In this document: positions 21,711-31,425 of the stretch, in pieces
Layout of the letters: each line of letters opens with the position of its first letter
How positions within the stretch are numbered: the first letter of the stretch is position 1
From: Flavobacteriia bacterium
GTDB lineage: Bacteria > Bacteroidota > Bacteroidia > Flavobacteriales_D > Crocinitomicaceae
Direction: 5' to 3'
Assembly: GCA_947455515.1 (NCBI GenBank)
Contig: CANGOF010000016.1
Coordinates: forward strand, 1-34,520
DNA length: 34,520 bases
Position numbers and translations under genes: made by a program
Notes under the pieces: generated by a model
The model's input: only the letters and a program-made list of their open reading frames with translations
Databases searched by the model: none
Told to the model about the DNA's origin: nothing

Positions 21711-22763
21711 TTAACGCAAACGTTTTTGATAACGTTCGATATGAATCTCCTTATCCAACGCTTTGTTGTTGAAAAGTGAAGCCACTAATTCTTTTGCTAA
21801 TAAAGGAGCCATCAAATATCCTTTTGTCCCTAAGCCATTAAAAATTACAAGTGAAGTATATATAGGATGACGGCCAAGTAAGGGTCTTCGGTCTAATACA
21901 GTTGGTCTAACACCTGCTTCTTGGTCGATAACTTCAAAATTTCCAGGGGTGAGTTGTTGGAGTTGCGTGATCAATTCTTCTTTTGCTTCTTCCGTAATGT
22001 TTAAAGTTGGATTATCCCAAGAATAGGTAGCTCCCACTTTGAATTGTTTGTTTTCTATCGGTAAAACAAAACATTTACGGTTCAAGGAAGCATTTCTTGA
22101 AATTTCGTTCGAAGTAATTGTTAGTGTTTCCCCTTTGGTTGCTTGTAATGGCAGGTAATTGAACCAAGGATTTTCTAATCCATGGTATCCTTCGCAAAAT
22201 ATAATTTCACTATATTTTATTCCTTTATAGCTTGTATTGGCAGGATCGATTGCGTTATAGTCTACTTTTTCAATGCGTAATCGGTTTGTCTTTTCTAACC
22301 AACTAAATGCGTCTTCTAAAAATTGTTTAGTGGATATAAATGCCGCATTCAACACTTCACCTGATCCAAATGTATTAATGACATCTTGGTTTTCGTGATC
22401 TTCATTTGTAAGTGGTTTAAGATAGGCTTGGTATTCTTCTATTTCTTGTTTTTTTAGCCAAAAATCAAATTCTTGTTGATGTGCAAATCCACGACGAATA
22501 GGAATAAGATTAAAATAGACTTTCCCCCAATCTTTGGATGCAATTGCATAAAACTCTTTTGCGTAAGGTAGAAATTCATCCACACGCCAGCTTTTAGCCA
22601 TACGACGAAAAACCATAGGGTTGATAAGTCCTGCAGCGATTTTTGAACTGTAATTTACCCCTGCATCTATGACTTCAAACGCAATGTTTAGTTTGTCTAA
22701 TTCTCTCGCTAATGTGATACCAGCGATTCCTGCTCCAATAATTATTATTTTTTTCTCTTCCAT
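21711..22763 (-). CDS. FAD-dependent oxidoreductase (DAO family)
   Basis: This 350-residue flavoprotein has an N-terminal Rossmann motif IIIIGAGIAGITLARELDKL with the acidic residue FEVIDAG near the end of the second strand. The DAO-type C-terminal segment is QEAGVRPTVLDRRPLLGRHP followed by FNGLGTKGYLMAPLLAKEL. The interior SKIAAGLINPMVFRRMAKSW motif is shared with the MnmC C-terminal oxidase and with ThiO-like oxidases. These enzymes oxidise amines or D-amino/N-methyl groups; the substrate here cannot be read, and no MnmC methyltransferase domain is fused. The ATG lies directly after the stop of comF (22764), so the two are cotranscribed. Confidence 0.88.
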   Translation of the reverse strand: MEEKKIIIIGAGIAGITLARELDKLNIAFEVIDAGVNYSSKIAAGLINPMVFRRMAKSWRVDEFLPYAKEFYAIASKDWGKVYFNLIPIRRGFAHQQEFDFWLKKQEIEEYQAYLKPLTNEDHENQDVINTFGSGEVLNAAFISTKQFLEDAFSWLEKTNRLRIEKVDYNAIDPANTSYKGIKYSEIIFCEGYHGLENPWFNYLPLQATKGETLTITSNEISRNASLNRKCFVLPIENKQFKVGATYSWDNPTLNITEEAKEELITQLQQLTPGNFEVIDQEAGVRPTVLDRRPLLGRHPIYTSLVIFNGLGTKGYLMAPLLAKELVASLFNNKALDKEIHIERYQKRLR

Positions 22764-23510
22764 TTATTTAGCGATTGCAAGTGTGATGATACTTATTTTA
22801 AGGTTAGGAAATATTTCGTTGATTTCATTAATGCATGCTTCGATGGTAGCTCCGGTTGTGACTACATCATCCACCAATGCGATGTGTTTGTAGGTTCCTA
22901 TTAATTTTGGATCGATACGAAACGTATTTTGTACATTGTCCCAACGTTTAAATCTACTTTTTTTTGTTTGACTCTCTCCATGTTTTATCCGTTTGACACC
23001 TTTTGTTTCGATTGGTAGATTTTTTTCTAACGAAATACCCTCAGCAATGAGTAGACTTTGGTTGTATCCTCGAAGGTATTCTTTTTTTGGATGAAGTGGA
23101 ATTGGGAGGAGACAGTCTATCGAATCAAAACTCGCTTGTTGAGAAAGTTGTTTTCCGATGCGTTTTCCAAATTCAATGGCTAACTTTTTTTTGTTCTGAT
23201 ATTTAATTCCATGTAGAATGGCTTGGGTACTTGTTTCTTTTTCAAAATAGAGAAGGCTATAGGTCGATGCTACCGGGACTCTACCCCAAAATAGTTTGTC
23301 CATATTGGTTTCGTGGGTGTACGATTCAAATAAAGTATACGGAAGATCATTTTCACAGAAATGGCAGATGGGGATGTTTTTATTGGGTAGTTCGCTGTCA
23401 CAAATGAGACAACAATTTGGATAGATTAAATGAGAGATATCGTCTTTCCATTCAACTAATTTTTTTTGCCAAATTCGGGTTACCGATAGTGTTTTTGTGA
23501 GCTCCGACAT
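22764..23510 (-). CDS. ComF-family phosphoribosyltransferase-like protein
   Basis: This 248-residue protein starts with a zinc-ribbon-like segment (LIYPNCCLICDSELP and IPICHFCENDLPY), then a PRTase domain. The characteristic stretch CLLPIPLHPKKEYLRGYNQS, the HGESQTKKSRFKRWDNVQNT region and the PRPP loop IALVDDVVTTGATIEACINE are intact. In transformable bacteria ComF is needed to handle incoming ssDNA, but most homologues occur outside competence loci. No other competence gene is in this window, so a competence role is not established. It is the first gene of a probable operon with the FAD oxidoreductase, and its start is divergent from the nrd leader. Confidence 0.9.
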   Translation of the reverse strand: MSELTKTLSVTRIWQKKLVEWKDDISHLIYPNCCLICDSELPNKNIPICHFCENDLPYTLFESYTHETNMDKLFWGRVPVASTYSLLYFEKETSTQAILHGIKYQNKKKLAIEFGKRIGKQLSQQASFDSIDCLLPIPLHPKKEYLRGYNQSLLIAEGISLEKNLPIETKGVKRIKHGESQTKKSRFKRWDNVQNTFRIDPKLIGTYKHIALVDDVVTTGATIEACINEINEIFPNLKISIITLAIAK

Positions 23511-23878
23511 CTGTAAACATTTTAATGTTAAAAAGGGTATTTTATTTTTCTTGACACGCGCTTAAATATGTGGTAAATTTATACAAATCCCTTGTAATAT
23601 AAGTGAGTAAAAAAGTTGAATTATTTTCAATTTATTTATCGACAAATTGAATTCATTCGTTGTGAATATCTTTTAAATCGTCGATAAAAAGTTGATTTTC
23701 TTCGGTACTACAAGGGATAAAGAAACGGGTTGTTGAAAACGTTTGATTTTTGTGAATTTCTTTAATTGCAGGAACTGATTAAAATGACAATTTTTGTAAC
23801 CCCGTTAAAAATATCTATCACGAAAAACAGCGCGGATAGTATTTTAAAACGTAACAAATTATTGAAAACCTGAATATT
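23511..23878 (+). promoter_or_regulatory. 368-bp intergenic region with nrdB promoter and a structured ~290-nt leader (candidate cis-regulatory RNA)
   Basis: A promoter candidate is TTGACA at 23551 with TAAATTTA at 23574-23581 (one mismatch to TAnnTTTG, 20 nt after TTG), so transcription would begin near 23587. The leader carries complementary arms: ATCCCTTGTA (23587-23596) with TACAAGGGAT (23709-23718); AGTTGAA/TTCAATT (23614-23632); TTTATCGAC/GTCGATAAA (23635-23643, 23680-23688) with ATTCA/TGAAT inside; AACGGGTT/AACCCCGTT (23724-23731, 23798-23806, one bulge); AATATCTATC/GATAGTATT (23810-23819, 23835-23843, one bulge). All are non-crossing. No known riboswitch is recognised, and no gene fits here. 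Confidence 0.6.
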
Positions 23879-24856
23879 ATGAATAACGTAGAACCAATTT
23901 TAGAGCCAAACGAAGGGAGGTTTGTATTGTTCCCAATTCAGCACGATGACATTTGGGCATTTTACAAAAAAGCGGAAGCAAGTTTTTGGACTGCTGAAGA
24001 AATTGATTTGTCGACAGACATTCTTGATTGGGAAAATAAATTGAATGAGAACGAAAAACATTTCGTTAAGCACATTCTTGCATTTTTTGCCGCATCGGAT
24101 GGAATTGTGAATGAAAATTTGGCAGAGAACTTTTTATCGGAGGTGCAATATACGGAAGCTAAGTTTTTCTATGGTTTTCAAATTACGATTGAGAATATTC
24201 ACTCAGAAACTTATTCTTTGTTGATTGATACCTTAATCAAGGATTCTGCAGATAAGAAATACTTGTTTAACGCGATCGATACAATGGCTTGTGTTCGCAA
24301 GAAAGCGGATTGGGCATTGCGTTGGATTGAACAAGGTACATTTGCACAACGTTTGGTAGCATTTGCTGCAGTGGAAGGAATTTTCTTCTCTGGTTCATTC
24401 TGTTCCATTTTCTGGTTGAAAAAACGTGGTTTAATGCCAGGTTTAGGATTCTCGAATGAATTAATTTCAAGAGATGAAGGTTTGCACTGTGATTTTGCTT
24501 GTTTGTTATACAATAATCACGTTGTAAATAAGTTAGATAAAAAAGAGATAGAGCAAATTATACTTGATGCTGTAGCGATTGAGAAAGAATTTATCTTGGA
24601 AGCTTTGCCAGTGAAATTGATTGGAATGAATAGTGATTTGATGTCGCAATACATTGAATTCGTTGCAGATAGATTGTTAGTAGAGCTTGGGAATGAAAAA
24701 GTATACAATGCTACTAATCCGTTTGATTTTATGGATATGTTATCGATTCAAGGAAAATCCAATTTCTTTGAGAAACGCGTAGCAGAATACCAAAAAGCAG
24801 GAGTGATGAACAGTGGGAACGACAACCACGGATTCAGCATGGACGAAGATTTTTAA
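23879..24856 (+). CDS. nrdB: Class I ribonucleotide reductase small subunit (R2), eukaryote-like
   Basis: This 325-residue di-iron subunit generates the tyrosyl radical used by NrdA. The ligands read directly from the sequence: Asp74 (FFAASDG), Glu105 and His108 (IENIHSETY), Glu166 (AAVEGIFF), Glu200 and His203 ([10 protein letters not shown]), with the radical Tyr112 four residues after His108, as in E. coli and mouse R2. Segments such as [19 protein letters not shown] and [10 protein letters not shown] are very close to mammalian R2 rather than to E. coli NrdB. The C-terminus GFSMDEDF is the peptide that docks on the large subunit. The gene order is nrdB-nrdA with a 35-bp gap, preceded by the structured leader. 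Confidence 0.96.
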   Translation: MNNVEPILEPNEGRFVLFPIQHDDIWAFYKKAEASFWTAEEIDLSTDILDWENKLNENEKHFVKHILAFFAASDGIVNENLAENFLSEVQYTEAKFFYGFQITIENIHSETYSLLIDTLIKDSADKKYLFNAIDTMACVRKKADWALRWIEQGTFAQRLVAFAAVEGIFFSGSFCSIFWLKKRGLMPGLGFSNELISRDEGLHCDFACLLYNNHVVNKLDKKEIEQIILDAVAIEKEFILEALPVKLIGMNSDLMSQYIEFVADRLLVELGNEKVYNATNPFDFMDMLSIQGKSNFFEKRVAEYQKAGVMNSGNDNHGFSMDEDF

Positions 24857-24891
24857 TAGAAACTAATTACCCTTAAATATAGAATAAAGAT

Positions 24892-27270
24892 ATGTACGTA
24901 GTAAAAAGAGATGGACGTAAGGAGGCTGTAAAATTCGACAAAATTACAGCGCGAATTATTAAGATGTGTTACGGTTTGGATCCGTTGGTGAGTCCAGAGG
25001 CGGTAGCGATGAAGGTGATTGAAGGTATTTATGATGGTGTTACTACTTCTGAGTTAGACAACTTAGCAGCAGAAACAGCAGCAGCAAAAACAATTGATCA
25101 TCCAGATTATGCTTTGTTAGCTTCTAGAATTGCGGTTTCTAACTTACACAAAGAAACAAAGAAGTCATTTTCTGAAGTGATGGAGGATTTATATACGTAT
25201 GTAGATCCAAAAACAAACCAACCAGCATCTTTGTTGGCAGAAGATGTGTATAATGTAATCATGGAAAATCGTGAAGTACTAGATTCTAGTATTATTTACG
25301 ACCGTGATTTCAAATACGACTACTTCGGATTTAAAACATTGTCGAGATCTTATTTATTACGTTTGAACGGAGAAATTGCTGAACGTCCACAGCAAATGTT
25401 AATGCGTGTTTCTGTTGGTATTCATAAGGGGGATATCACGGAAGCGATCAAAACGTACAATTTAATGTCGGAAGGTTGGTTTACACATGCTACACCAACG
25501 TTATTTAACTCTGGTACACCAAAACCACAAATGTCCTCTTGTTTCTTGTTAACAATGAAAGAAGATAGTATTGATGGTATTTACGATACGTTAAAATCTT
25601 GTGCTAAGATTTCTCAATCTGCAGGAGGTATTGGATTAGCTATTCACGATATTCGTGCTACAGGTTCTTACATCAAAGGTACGAATGGTGCTTCGAATGG
25701 TATCGTACCAATGTTACGTGTTTTCAATGACACAGCAAGATACGTAGATCAAGGTGGAGGGAAACGTAAAGGTTCTTTCGCAGTATACATTGAGCCTTGG
25801 CATGCAGATGTATTTGATTTCTTAGATTTAAAGAAAAATCATGGTAAAGAGGAACAACGTGCAAGAGATTTATTCTTCGCATTATGGATTCCAGATTTAT
25901 TCATGAAACGTGTTGAAAGTAATGGCGATTGGACTTTAATGTGTCCAAACGAATGTCCAGGACTTTCCGATACACACAGTGCTGAATTTGAAGCTTTATA
26001 TACAAAATACGAAGCAGAAGGTAGAGGAAGAAAAACAATCAAAGCACAAGATTTATGGTTCAAAATTTTAGAATCACAAATTGAAACAGGTACACCTTAT
26101 ATGTTGTACAAAGATGCTGCGAATGCGAAATCTAACCAACAAAATTTAGGTACAATCAAGTCTTCTAACTTGTGTACGGAGATTATTGAGTATACTGCTC
26201 CAGATGAGGTTGCTGTATGTAACTTAGCTTCTTTAGCATTGCCTAAATTCGTAACAGAAGATGGTCAATTTGATCACAATAAATTATTCGAAGTTACGTA
26301 CCAAGCAACTGTGAACTTAAATAGAATCATTGATGGAAACTACTACCCAGTAGAAGAAGCAAGAAATTCGAACATGCGTCACCGTCCAATTGGATTAGGA
26401 GTACAAGGATTAGCAGATGCGTTTATCATGATGCGTTTCCCATTCGAATCGCCAGAAGCTAAACAATTAAATGCTGAGATTTTTGAAACTATCTATTACG
26501 CTGCAATGACTGCATCGAAAGATTTAGCGAAAAAAGAAGGCACTTACGAAACATTCCAAGGTTCTCCATTATCTAAAGGTGTTTTCCAATTTGATATGTG
26601 GAATGTAACTCCATCAACTCGTTGGGAATGGGATGTATTACGTAAAGAAGTAATGGAATTTGGTGCAAGAAACTCTTTGTTGTTAGCTCCAATGCCAACT
26701 GCTTCTACAGCACAAATCTTAGGAAACAACGAATGTTTTGAACCATATACTTCTAACATTTATACACGTCGTGTACTTTCAGGTGAGTTTATCATCGTAA
26801 ACAAACACTTATTGAAAGACTTAGTGAAAGAAGGTCTTTGGAATAAAGATATGCGTTCTAAATTAATGGCTTCCAACGGTTCTGTTCAAAATATTGTTGA
26901 GATTCCAGCACATTTGAAAGCATTATACAAAACAGCTTGGGAGATTTCTCAAAAAGCAATCGTTGACTTAGCTGCAGATCGTGGTGCTTATATCTGTCAA
27001 TCACAATCCTTGAACATTTTCATGGAAAATGCAAACTTCGGAAAATTAACTTCGATGCACTTCTACGGATGGAAACAAGGATTGAAAACAGGAATGTACT
27101 ACTTACGTACAAAAGCTGCTACAGATGCAATTAAATTTACTGTAGATAAAGCATTTACGTCTGAGCCAGAAATTAACAAAGTTCCAGTTGCTGCATTAAC
27201 AAAAGAAGGACAAGAAGCAATCGCTTGTTCATTGGATGATCCAGAAAACTGTGAAATGTGTTCAGGGTAG
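24892..27270 (+). CDS. nrdA: Class I ribonucleotide reductase large subunit (R1), eukaryote-like
   Basis: This 792-residue catalytic subunit reduces NDPs to dNDPs. The N-terminal ATP-cone ([20 protein letters not shown]) gives allosteric activity control. The barrel has the redox pair Cys217 (PQMSSCFLL) and Cys443 (AVCNLAS), and the catalytic loop NLCTEI with thiyl Cys428, Asn426 and Glu430. The radical-transfer tyrosines are Tyr736-Tyr737 (GMYYLRTKA). The C-terminal tail ends CEMCSG, a CxxC shuttle pair. The length and residue numbering match human R1 (also 792 residues) almost one-for-one, so this is the eukaryote-type NrdA common in Bacteroidota. It shares a transcript with nrdB and ends at a strong terminator. 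Confidence 0.97.
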   Translation: MYVVKRDGRKEAVKFDKITARIIKMCYGLDPLVSPEAVAMKVIEGIYDGVTTSELDNLAAETAAAKTIDHPDYALLASRIAVSNLHKETKKSFSEVMEDLYTYVDPKTNQPASLLAEDVYNVIMENREVLDSSIIYDRDFKYDYFGFKTLSRSYLLRLNGEIAERPQQMLMRVSVGIHKGDITEAIKTYNLMSEGWFTHATPTLFNSGTPKPQMSSCFLLTMKEDSIDGIYDTLKSCAKISQSAGGIGLAIHDIRATGSYIKGTNGASNGIVPMLRVFNDTARYVDQGGGKRKGSFAVYIEPWHADVFDFLDLKKNHGKEEQRARDLFFALWIPDLFMKRVESNGDWTLMCPNECPGLSDTHSAEFEALYTKYEAEGRGRKTIKAQDLWFKILESQIETGTPYMLYKDAANAKSNQQNLGTIKSSNLCTEIIEYTAPDEVAVCNLASLALPKFVTEDGQFDHNKLFEVTYQATVNLNRIIDGNYYPVEEARNSNMRHRPIGLGVQGLADAFIMMRFPFESPEAKQLNAEIFETIYYAAMTASKDLAKKEGTYETFQGSPLSKGVFQFDMWNVTPSTRWEWDVLRKEVMEFGARNSLLLAPMPTASTAQILGNNECFEPYTSNIYTRRVLSGEFIIVNKHLLKDLVKEGLWNKDMRSKLMASNGSVQNIVEIPAHLKALYKTAWEISQKAIVDLAADRGAYICQSQSLNIFMENANFGKLTSMHFYGWKQGLKTGMYYLRTKAATDAIKFTVDKAFTSEPEINKVPVAALTKEGQEAIACSLDDPENCEMCSG

Positions 27271-27311
27271 TACTTGAGAGATTATAAATTAAAAATTATA
27301 GTTTATGAATT

Positions 27312-27342
27312 AAGCGACTTCGGAAACGGAGTCGCTTTTTTT
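27312..27342 (+). terminator. Rho-independent terminator of nrdBA
   Basis: AAGCGACTTCG (27312-27322), loop GAAA, CGGAGTCGCTT (27327-27337) form an 11-bp stem with one G-T pair, followed by a T-run to 27342. It lies 42 bp after the nrdA stop. Confidence 0.93.
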
Positions 27343-27395
27343 GTGGCTTCGAGTGAATGATAGGGAAGATTGATTATCTTTAAACCGCTTAAAGT

Positions 27396-27764
27396 ATGAT
27401 CAAAAGAAAACACATACCGTTTTTAAAACTATTAGTTACCTGCACCTACCTAGTTGGGATGTTTGTTTCCTTGTTGGTTCACGACCATTCGGAGCATGTT
27501 GTTTCTTATCAGAAAGCAGACGCATGTGAACGCGTAATTTATTATGCAGATAAACATAGTGAATGTCATCACGCTGCTCACTTTACTAAGGTATTGGAAA
27601 AGTGTTCCTTGTGTGATGTGCATGTATTTACCCCACATGATGGAATTGCTTTATTTCAATTTAGATTTCTTACTTTTCAATATTCAAACACTTATTCTTA
27701 TGTTGCTTCTGTCTCTCATTTTCAACCTTTAGCATCACAGAATAAGGGTCCTCCAAGTATTTAA
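27396..27764 (+). CDS. His/Cys-rich small exported protein upstream of TonB receptor
   Basis: This 122-residue protein has an N-terminal hydrophobic segment (residues 8-27, basic start MIKRKHIPFLK), most likely a signal anchor or signal peptide. The exported part has metal-ligand clusters: VHDHSEH, ADACERV, KHSECHHAAHF, KCSLCDVHV and PHDG, that is, about 11 His and 5 Cys in roughly 85 residues. I recognise no named family. Similar short His/Cys-rich proteins precede TonB receptors for metals or metallophores in Bacteroidota, and the receptor gene starts 57 bp downstream, so a metal-binding (Zn, Cu or Fe) role is a reasonable inference. An imperfect promoter-like TATCTTTA lies about 14 bp upstream of the ATG. 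Confidence 0.7.
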   Translation: MIKRKHIPFLKLLVTCTYLVGMFVSLLVHDHSEHVVSYQKADACERVIYYADKHSECHHAAHFTKVLEKCSLCDVHVFTPHDGIALFQFRFLTFQYSNTYSYVASVSHFQPLASQNKGPPSI

Positions 27765-27821
27765 TAACCTTTGAAAGTTGCTGTGAAGGTGACTTCTAAT
27801 TCTTATTAAATAGTTAAATCA

Positions 27822-30152
27822 ATGAAACAAAGATTATATATACTCTGTGTGGTGTTAGTATGCATCACACAAAATGTCGTTGCTCAAATCCGAGTAACAG
27901 GTGTAGTTCAAGATGAAATTACATTACAAAAAATTAAAAATGCTCGTATCTATTTACCCGAATTAAAAAAGCAAGTTCAAACGGATACTACAGGAAGTTT
28001 TTTCCTTCAAGCGATTCAAGAAGGGAATTACCTTATTGAAATAAGTGCACCTTCCTATACTAATTTGGTGCAGCGAGTAAGAGTGATTAGTGACACAACA
28101 TTTGTTTTTTTCATAAATCTTTCGGTTACTGAAATGGAGGAAGTAGTTGTAACAGCTGTCAGCCGATCAACTGAGCTGCGAAAAAGTCCGATTATTATCA
28201 AACCAGTGGACATGAATTCCCTAAATCAGTCGAGTGCAACCAATTTAGTAGATGCTTTGAAAAATGTTCCTGGAGTTAGTCAAATAACAACAGGGGCAGG
28301 TATTTCTAAACCAGTTATACGTGGTTTAGGTTATAACCGTGTAATTTCCTTATACAATGGTATTCGTCAAGAAGGACAACAATGGGGAGATGAACATGGA
28401 CTTGAAATGGATGAATATGCAGTTGATCGTGTAGAGATTGTGAAAGGTCCTGGTAGTTTAATGTATGGTTCGGATGGGATTGCTGGTGTTTTGAATTTTA
28501 TCTCTGCAAAAGCGCCGGTAGATGGAGAAACCAAAACCCAATTTTCAAGCAATTTTCAATCCAATAATCAATTAATCGCAAACTCTCTTTCTAATGCAGG
28601 AAGTAAAAATGGATTTCAATGGGAAGGTAGATTAACTTCTAAATTAGCGAGTAATTACCAAAATAAATTGGATGGTGTGGTTAAAAATTCTGGTTTTCAA
28701 GAATTGGATGGGAATGCATTTCTTGGTCTTCATAAAAGTTGGGGGTATACGCATTTAACGGTTTCTTCTTATACTAACACCATCAATATGGTAGAAGGAG
28801 ATCGCGATAGTTTAGGTCAATTTCTTTCGAGAACAGTAGGATATCATATTGGTTTTCCTCATCAAGAGGTAAAGCATTTTAGAGTAATGTCGAATAGTTT
28901 TTTTCCATTAAAAAAAGGCTCGATACATGTGGATTTGGGTTACCAAAACAATAAACGAAAAGAATTTGGGGATGCCGATCATCCTTCAGATGTCGAATTG
29001 TTTTTTGATTTGAATACCATTAACTATAATGTACGATACAATATCAAAGAGAAAAAAGGGTGGGAAACATCACTAGGAATAAGTGGAATGAATCAAACAA
29101 ATACCAATCGAGGTCTTGAAGCAATGATTCCAAATTATATATCGAATGATATCGGTGGATTTGTTTTTTCTCAAAAATCGATTACTTCTAAATTAACTCT
29201 TGCAGGAGGGATGCGCTACGATAAGCGTTTTTTAGTATCAGACAAAATGATTGTAGAAAGTGTAGAGAAATTTTCTACTTTGTCAACTTCTTTTCAGAAT
29301 TATTCAGGATCGATCGGATCGACCTATCAAATCTCTAAAAAGTCTACCTTGAAGTTAAATATTTCTCGTGGATATAGAGCGCCAAATATTGCTGAATTAA
29401 CTTCGAATGGGAAACACGAAGGGAGTTTACGTTATGAATATGGAAACAGAAGTCTACAGCCGGAAATAAGTCATCAAATTGATTTAGCTTATTTCATCCA
29501 TAAAGAACATTTTACTTTTGAACTGACCCCATTTGTTAATTTTATTTCGAATTATATTTATGCAAAGAAGTTGCTTAATCATCTTGGAGGAGATTCTATT
29601 CCAGACGCTAACGATCCGACGCAAGCTTATCAATTTACACAAGGAAATGCGACCTTATTAGGGGGAGAGTTTTACATGGATTTTCACCCGCATCCCTTGG
29701 ATTGGTTGCATATCGCTAACTCCTTTTCGTATGTTTCTGCGGTTCAATCTGGACAAGTGGATAGTTTGAAGTATTTACCAAATATTCCTGCACCAAAATA
29801 CCGAGGTGAATTGCGTGCTCAGTTTAAGAATGTTAGAAAATCGTTTACATCTATGTACGCAAAGGTAGCGGTGGATTGTTATTTTACCCAAAATCAATAT
29901 TTCCAAGCATATAGAACAGAAACAAGAACTTCTGGTTATTCATTATTGAGTGCAGGAATAGGAGGAGTAATAAAAACAAAAACGAATCCGACATTTTTAT
30001 CGGTGTATGTAAGTGCAGAAAATCTAACAGATGTAGCGTATCAGAGTCATTTAAGTCGCTTGAAATATGCCCCTGTAAATTCCGTAACAGGAAGAGTAGG
30101 AGTGTATAATATGGGAAGAAATTTCAGTGTGAAATTGGTGTTTACGATTTAG
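27822..30152 (+). CDS. TonB-dependent outer-membrane receptor with CarboxypepD_reg domain
   Basis: This 776-residue receptor imports a substrate across the outer membrane using TonB energy. It has a signal peptide (MKQRLYILCVVLVCITQNVV), a CarboxypepD_reg-like beta domain (RVTGVVQDEITLQKIKNARI, about residues 23-105), the TonB box (EMEEVVVTAVSRS), a plug domain with NVPGVSQITTGAGISKPVIR and VDRVEIVKGPGSLMYGSDGI, and a C-terminal 22-strand barrel ending FSVKLVFTI. The acidic/His segment EGQQWGDEHGLEMDEYAVDR in the plug is typical of a Bacteroidota branch linked to metal uptake. Together with the His/Cys-rich gene upstream this suggests a metal ligand, which remains unproven. Its 3' end overlaps rlmN by 11 bp (convergent). 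Confidence 0.93.
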   Translation: MKQRLYILCVVLVCITQNVVAQIRVTGVVQDEITLQKIKNARIYLPELKKQVQTDTTGSFFLQAIQEGNYLIEISAPSYTNLVQRVRVISDTTFVFFINLSVTEMEEVVVTAVSRSTELRKSPIIIKPVDMNSLNQSSATNLVDALKNVPGVSQITTGAGISKPVIRGLGYNRVISLYNGIRQEGQQWGDEHGLEMDEYAVDRVEIVKGPGSLMYGSDGIAGVLNFISAKAPVDGETKTQFSSNFQSNNQLIANSLSNAGSKNGFQWEGRLTSKLASNYQNKLDGVVKNSGFQELDGNAFLGLHKSWGYTHLTVSSYTNTINMVEGDRDSLGQFLSRTVGYHIGFPHQEVKHFRVMSNSFFPLKKGSIHVDLGYQNNKRKEFGDADHPSDVELFFDLNTINYNVRYNIKEKKGWETSLGISGMNQTNTNRGLEAMIPNYISNDIGGFVFSQKSITSKLTLAGGMRYDKRFLVSDKMIVESVEKFSTLSTSFQNYSGSIGSTYQISKKSTLKLNISRGYRAPNIAELTSNGKHEGSLRYEYGNRSLQPEISHQIDLAYFIHKEHFTFELTPFVNFISNYIYAKKLLNHLGGDSIPDANDPTQAYQFTQGNATLLGGEFYMDFHPHPLDWLHIANSFSYVSAVQSGQVDSLKYLPNIPAPKYRGELRAQFKNVRKSFTSMYAKVAVDCYFTQNQYFQAYRTETRTSGYSLLSAGIGGVIKTKTNPTFLSVYVSAENLTDVAYQSHLSRLKYAPVNSVTGRVGVYNMGRNFSVKLVFTI

Positions 30153-31221
30153 TTTTTAAGATTCGCTCTTCTTTGGCTATCGCTTTATTTTTATTTGCCA
30201 GTTGACCACAAGCAGCATCAATGTCTTTGCCTCGACTTCTACGGATGTTCACAATTAAATTGCGGGCTTCAAGGAATTCAGCAAAGGCATTGGTTGCTTT
30301 TTCATCGGCTTTTTGGAAACTTTCGCCATCAATTGGGTTGTACTCGATGATGTTGATTTTACAAGGGACACATTTACAGAATTCGGCAAGTTCTTCTGCA
30401 TCCATCAAGGTGTCGTTAAAATCTTTGAAGATGATGTATTCGAAAGTAACGCGTGTACCAGTTTTTTCGTGGAAATAAATTAAAGCTTCTTGCAATGTTT
30501 CTAAATTATTAGATTCATTGATCTCCATGATTTTGTTACGCTTTTCATCGTTCGCAGCGTGAAGAGACAAGGCTAAGTTAAATTTCACTTCATCATCTCC
30601 GAGTTGCTTAATCATTTTTGCAATACCAGCGGTTGAAACTGTGATTCGTTTCGGAGACATTCCTAAACCTTCTTCGGATGTTAATAATTCCGTGGAACGT
30701 ACTACATTTTTATAGTTTAGTAATGGTTCTCCCATTCCCATGTATACAATGTTTGTAAGGGATTGACCATAACGTGATTCTGCTTGATTTTTCAAGTAAA
30801 CAACCTGATCAACAATTTCGCCTGCAGTTAAGTTTCTTAGTAATTTTAGTTTACCAGTCGCACAAAAAGTACAAGCTAAACTGCAACCTACTTGGGAAGA
30901 AATACATGCGGTAGTTCTGGATGAGGTTGGTATTAACACTCCCTCAACAACTTTTCCAGTTTCCACTTCAAACGCACATTTAATGGTTTTATCCGAGCTG
31001 ATTTGTTGGTCGTCTAATTTAATTTTATCGATATAAAATGTCGTTTCTAACGTGTCTCGCAATGCTACACTCAAATTGGACATTTCACTAAAGCTACCAC
31101 AGTTTTTCTTCCACAACCATTCATACACTTGTTTGGCGCGAAATGCCTTTTCTCCCATTTCTAAAAAGGAAGCTTGTAACTCAGGTAACGATAAATTGCG
31201 AATGTTGATTTTCTTTTCCAT
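30142..31221 (-). CDS. rlmN: 23S rRNA (adenine(2503)-C(2))-methyltransferase / tRNA m2A37 methyltransferase
   Basis: This radical-SAM enzyme of about 359 residues makes 2-methyladenosine at A2503 of 23S rRNA and A37 of some tRNAs. The CxxxCxxC cluster motif is present in VGCSLACTFCATGKLKLLRN. Other family marks are GEIVDQVVYLKNQ, NIVYMGMGEPLLNYKNVV, RITVSTAGI and LALSLHAAND. The C-terminal Cys of the catalytic pair is in RRSRGKDIDAACGQL. The N-terminal accessory domain (LPELQASFLEMGEKAFRAKQ, VYEWLWKKNCGSF) is the usual one. An in-frame TTG six codons upstream lies inside the TACCTTTG promoter element, so ATG 31221 is the start. The 3' end overlaps the receptor gene by 11 bp. Confidence 0.97.
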   Translation of the reverse strand: MEKKINIRNLSLPELQASFLEMGEKAFRAKQVYEWLWKKNCGSFSEMSNLSVALRDTLETTFYIDKIKLDDQQISSDKTIKCAFEVETGKVVEGVLIPTSSRTTACISSQVGCSLACTFCATGKLKLLRNLTAGEIVDQVVYLKNQAESRYGQSLTNIVYMGMGEPLLNYKNVVRSTELLTSEEGLGMSPKRITVSTAGIAKMIKQLGDDEVKFNLALSLHAANDEKRNKIMEINESNNLETLQEALIYFHEKTGTRVTFEYIIFKDFNDTLMDAEELAEFCKCVPCKINIIEYNPIDGESFQKADEKATNAFAEFLEARNLIVNIRRSRGKDIDAACGQLANKNKAIAKEERILKTKS

Positions 31222-31236
31222 GGGAGTAATTGTATT

Positions 31237-31244
31237 CAAAGGTA
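31237..31244 (-). promoter_or_regulatory. -7 element of rlmN
   Basis: TACCTTTG on the minus strand lies 16 bp upstream of the ATG at 31221. The predicted message would have a leader of about 10 nt. This excludes the upstream TTG as start. Confidence 0.6.
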
Positions 31245-31425
31245 GTGAAGATTTTCTTTTACCATTGAGAAATTGAGATGTATTGTAGTAGGTTTAGTTG
31301 GCTTTCCTTTATTAAGAATGTACTTTGTTTGTAATTTTGTTTCAATTTGGGCAATGTGAAATCTTCTAAATTACACTAAAAACTTCCTTTAAAAACCCTT
31401 AATTTCTTAATGGTTGATTTTGACA

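Noticed and set aside
22764-23510. Competence locus because of ComF
   Set aside because: Only comF is present; no DNA-uptake, DprA or pilus genes are nearby, and ComF homologues are widespread outside competence loci.
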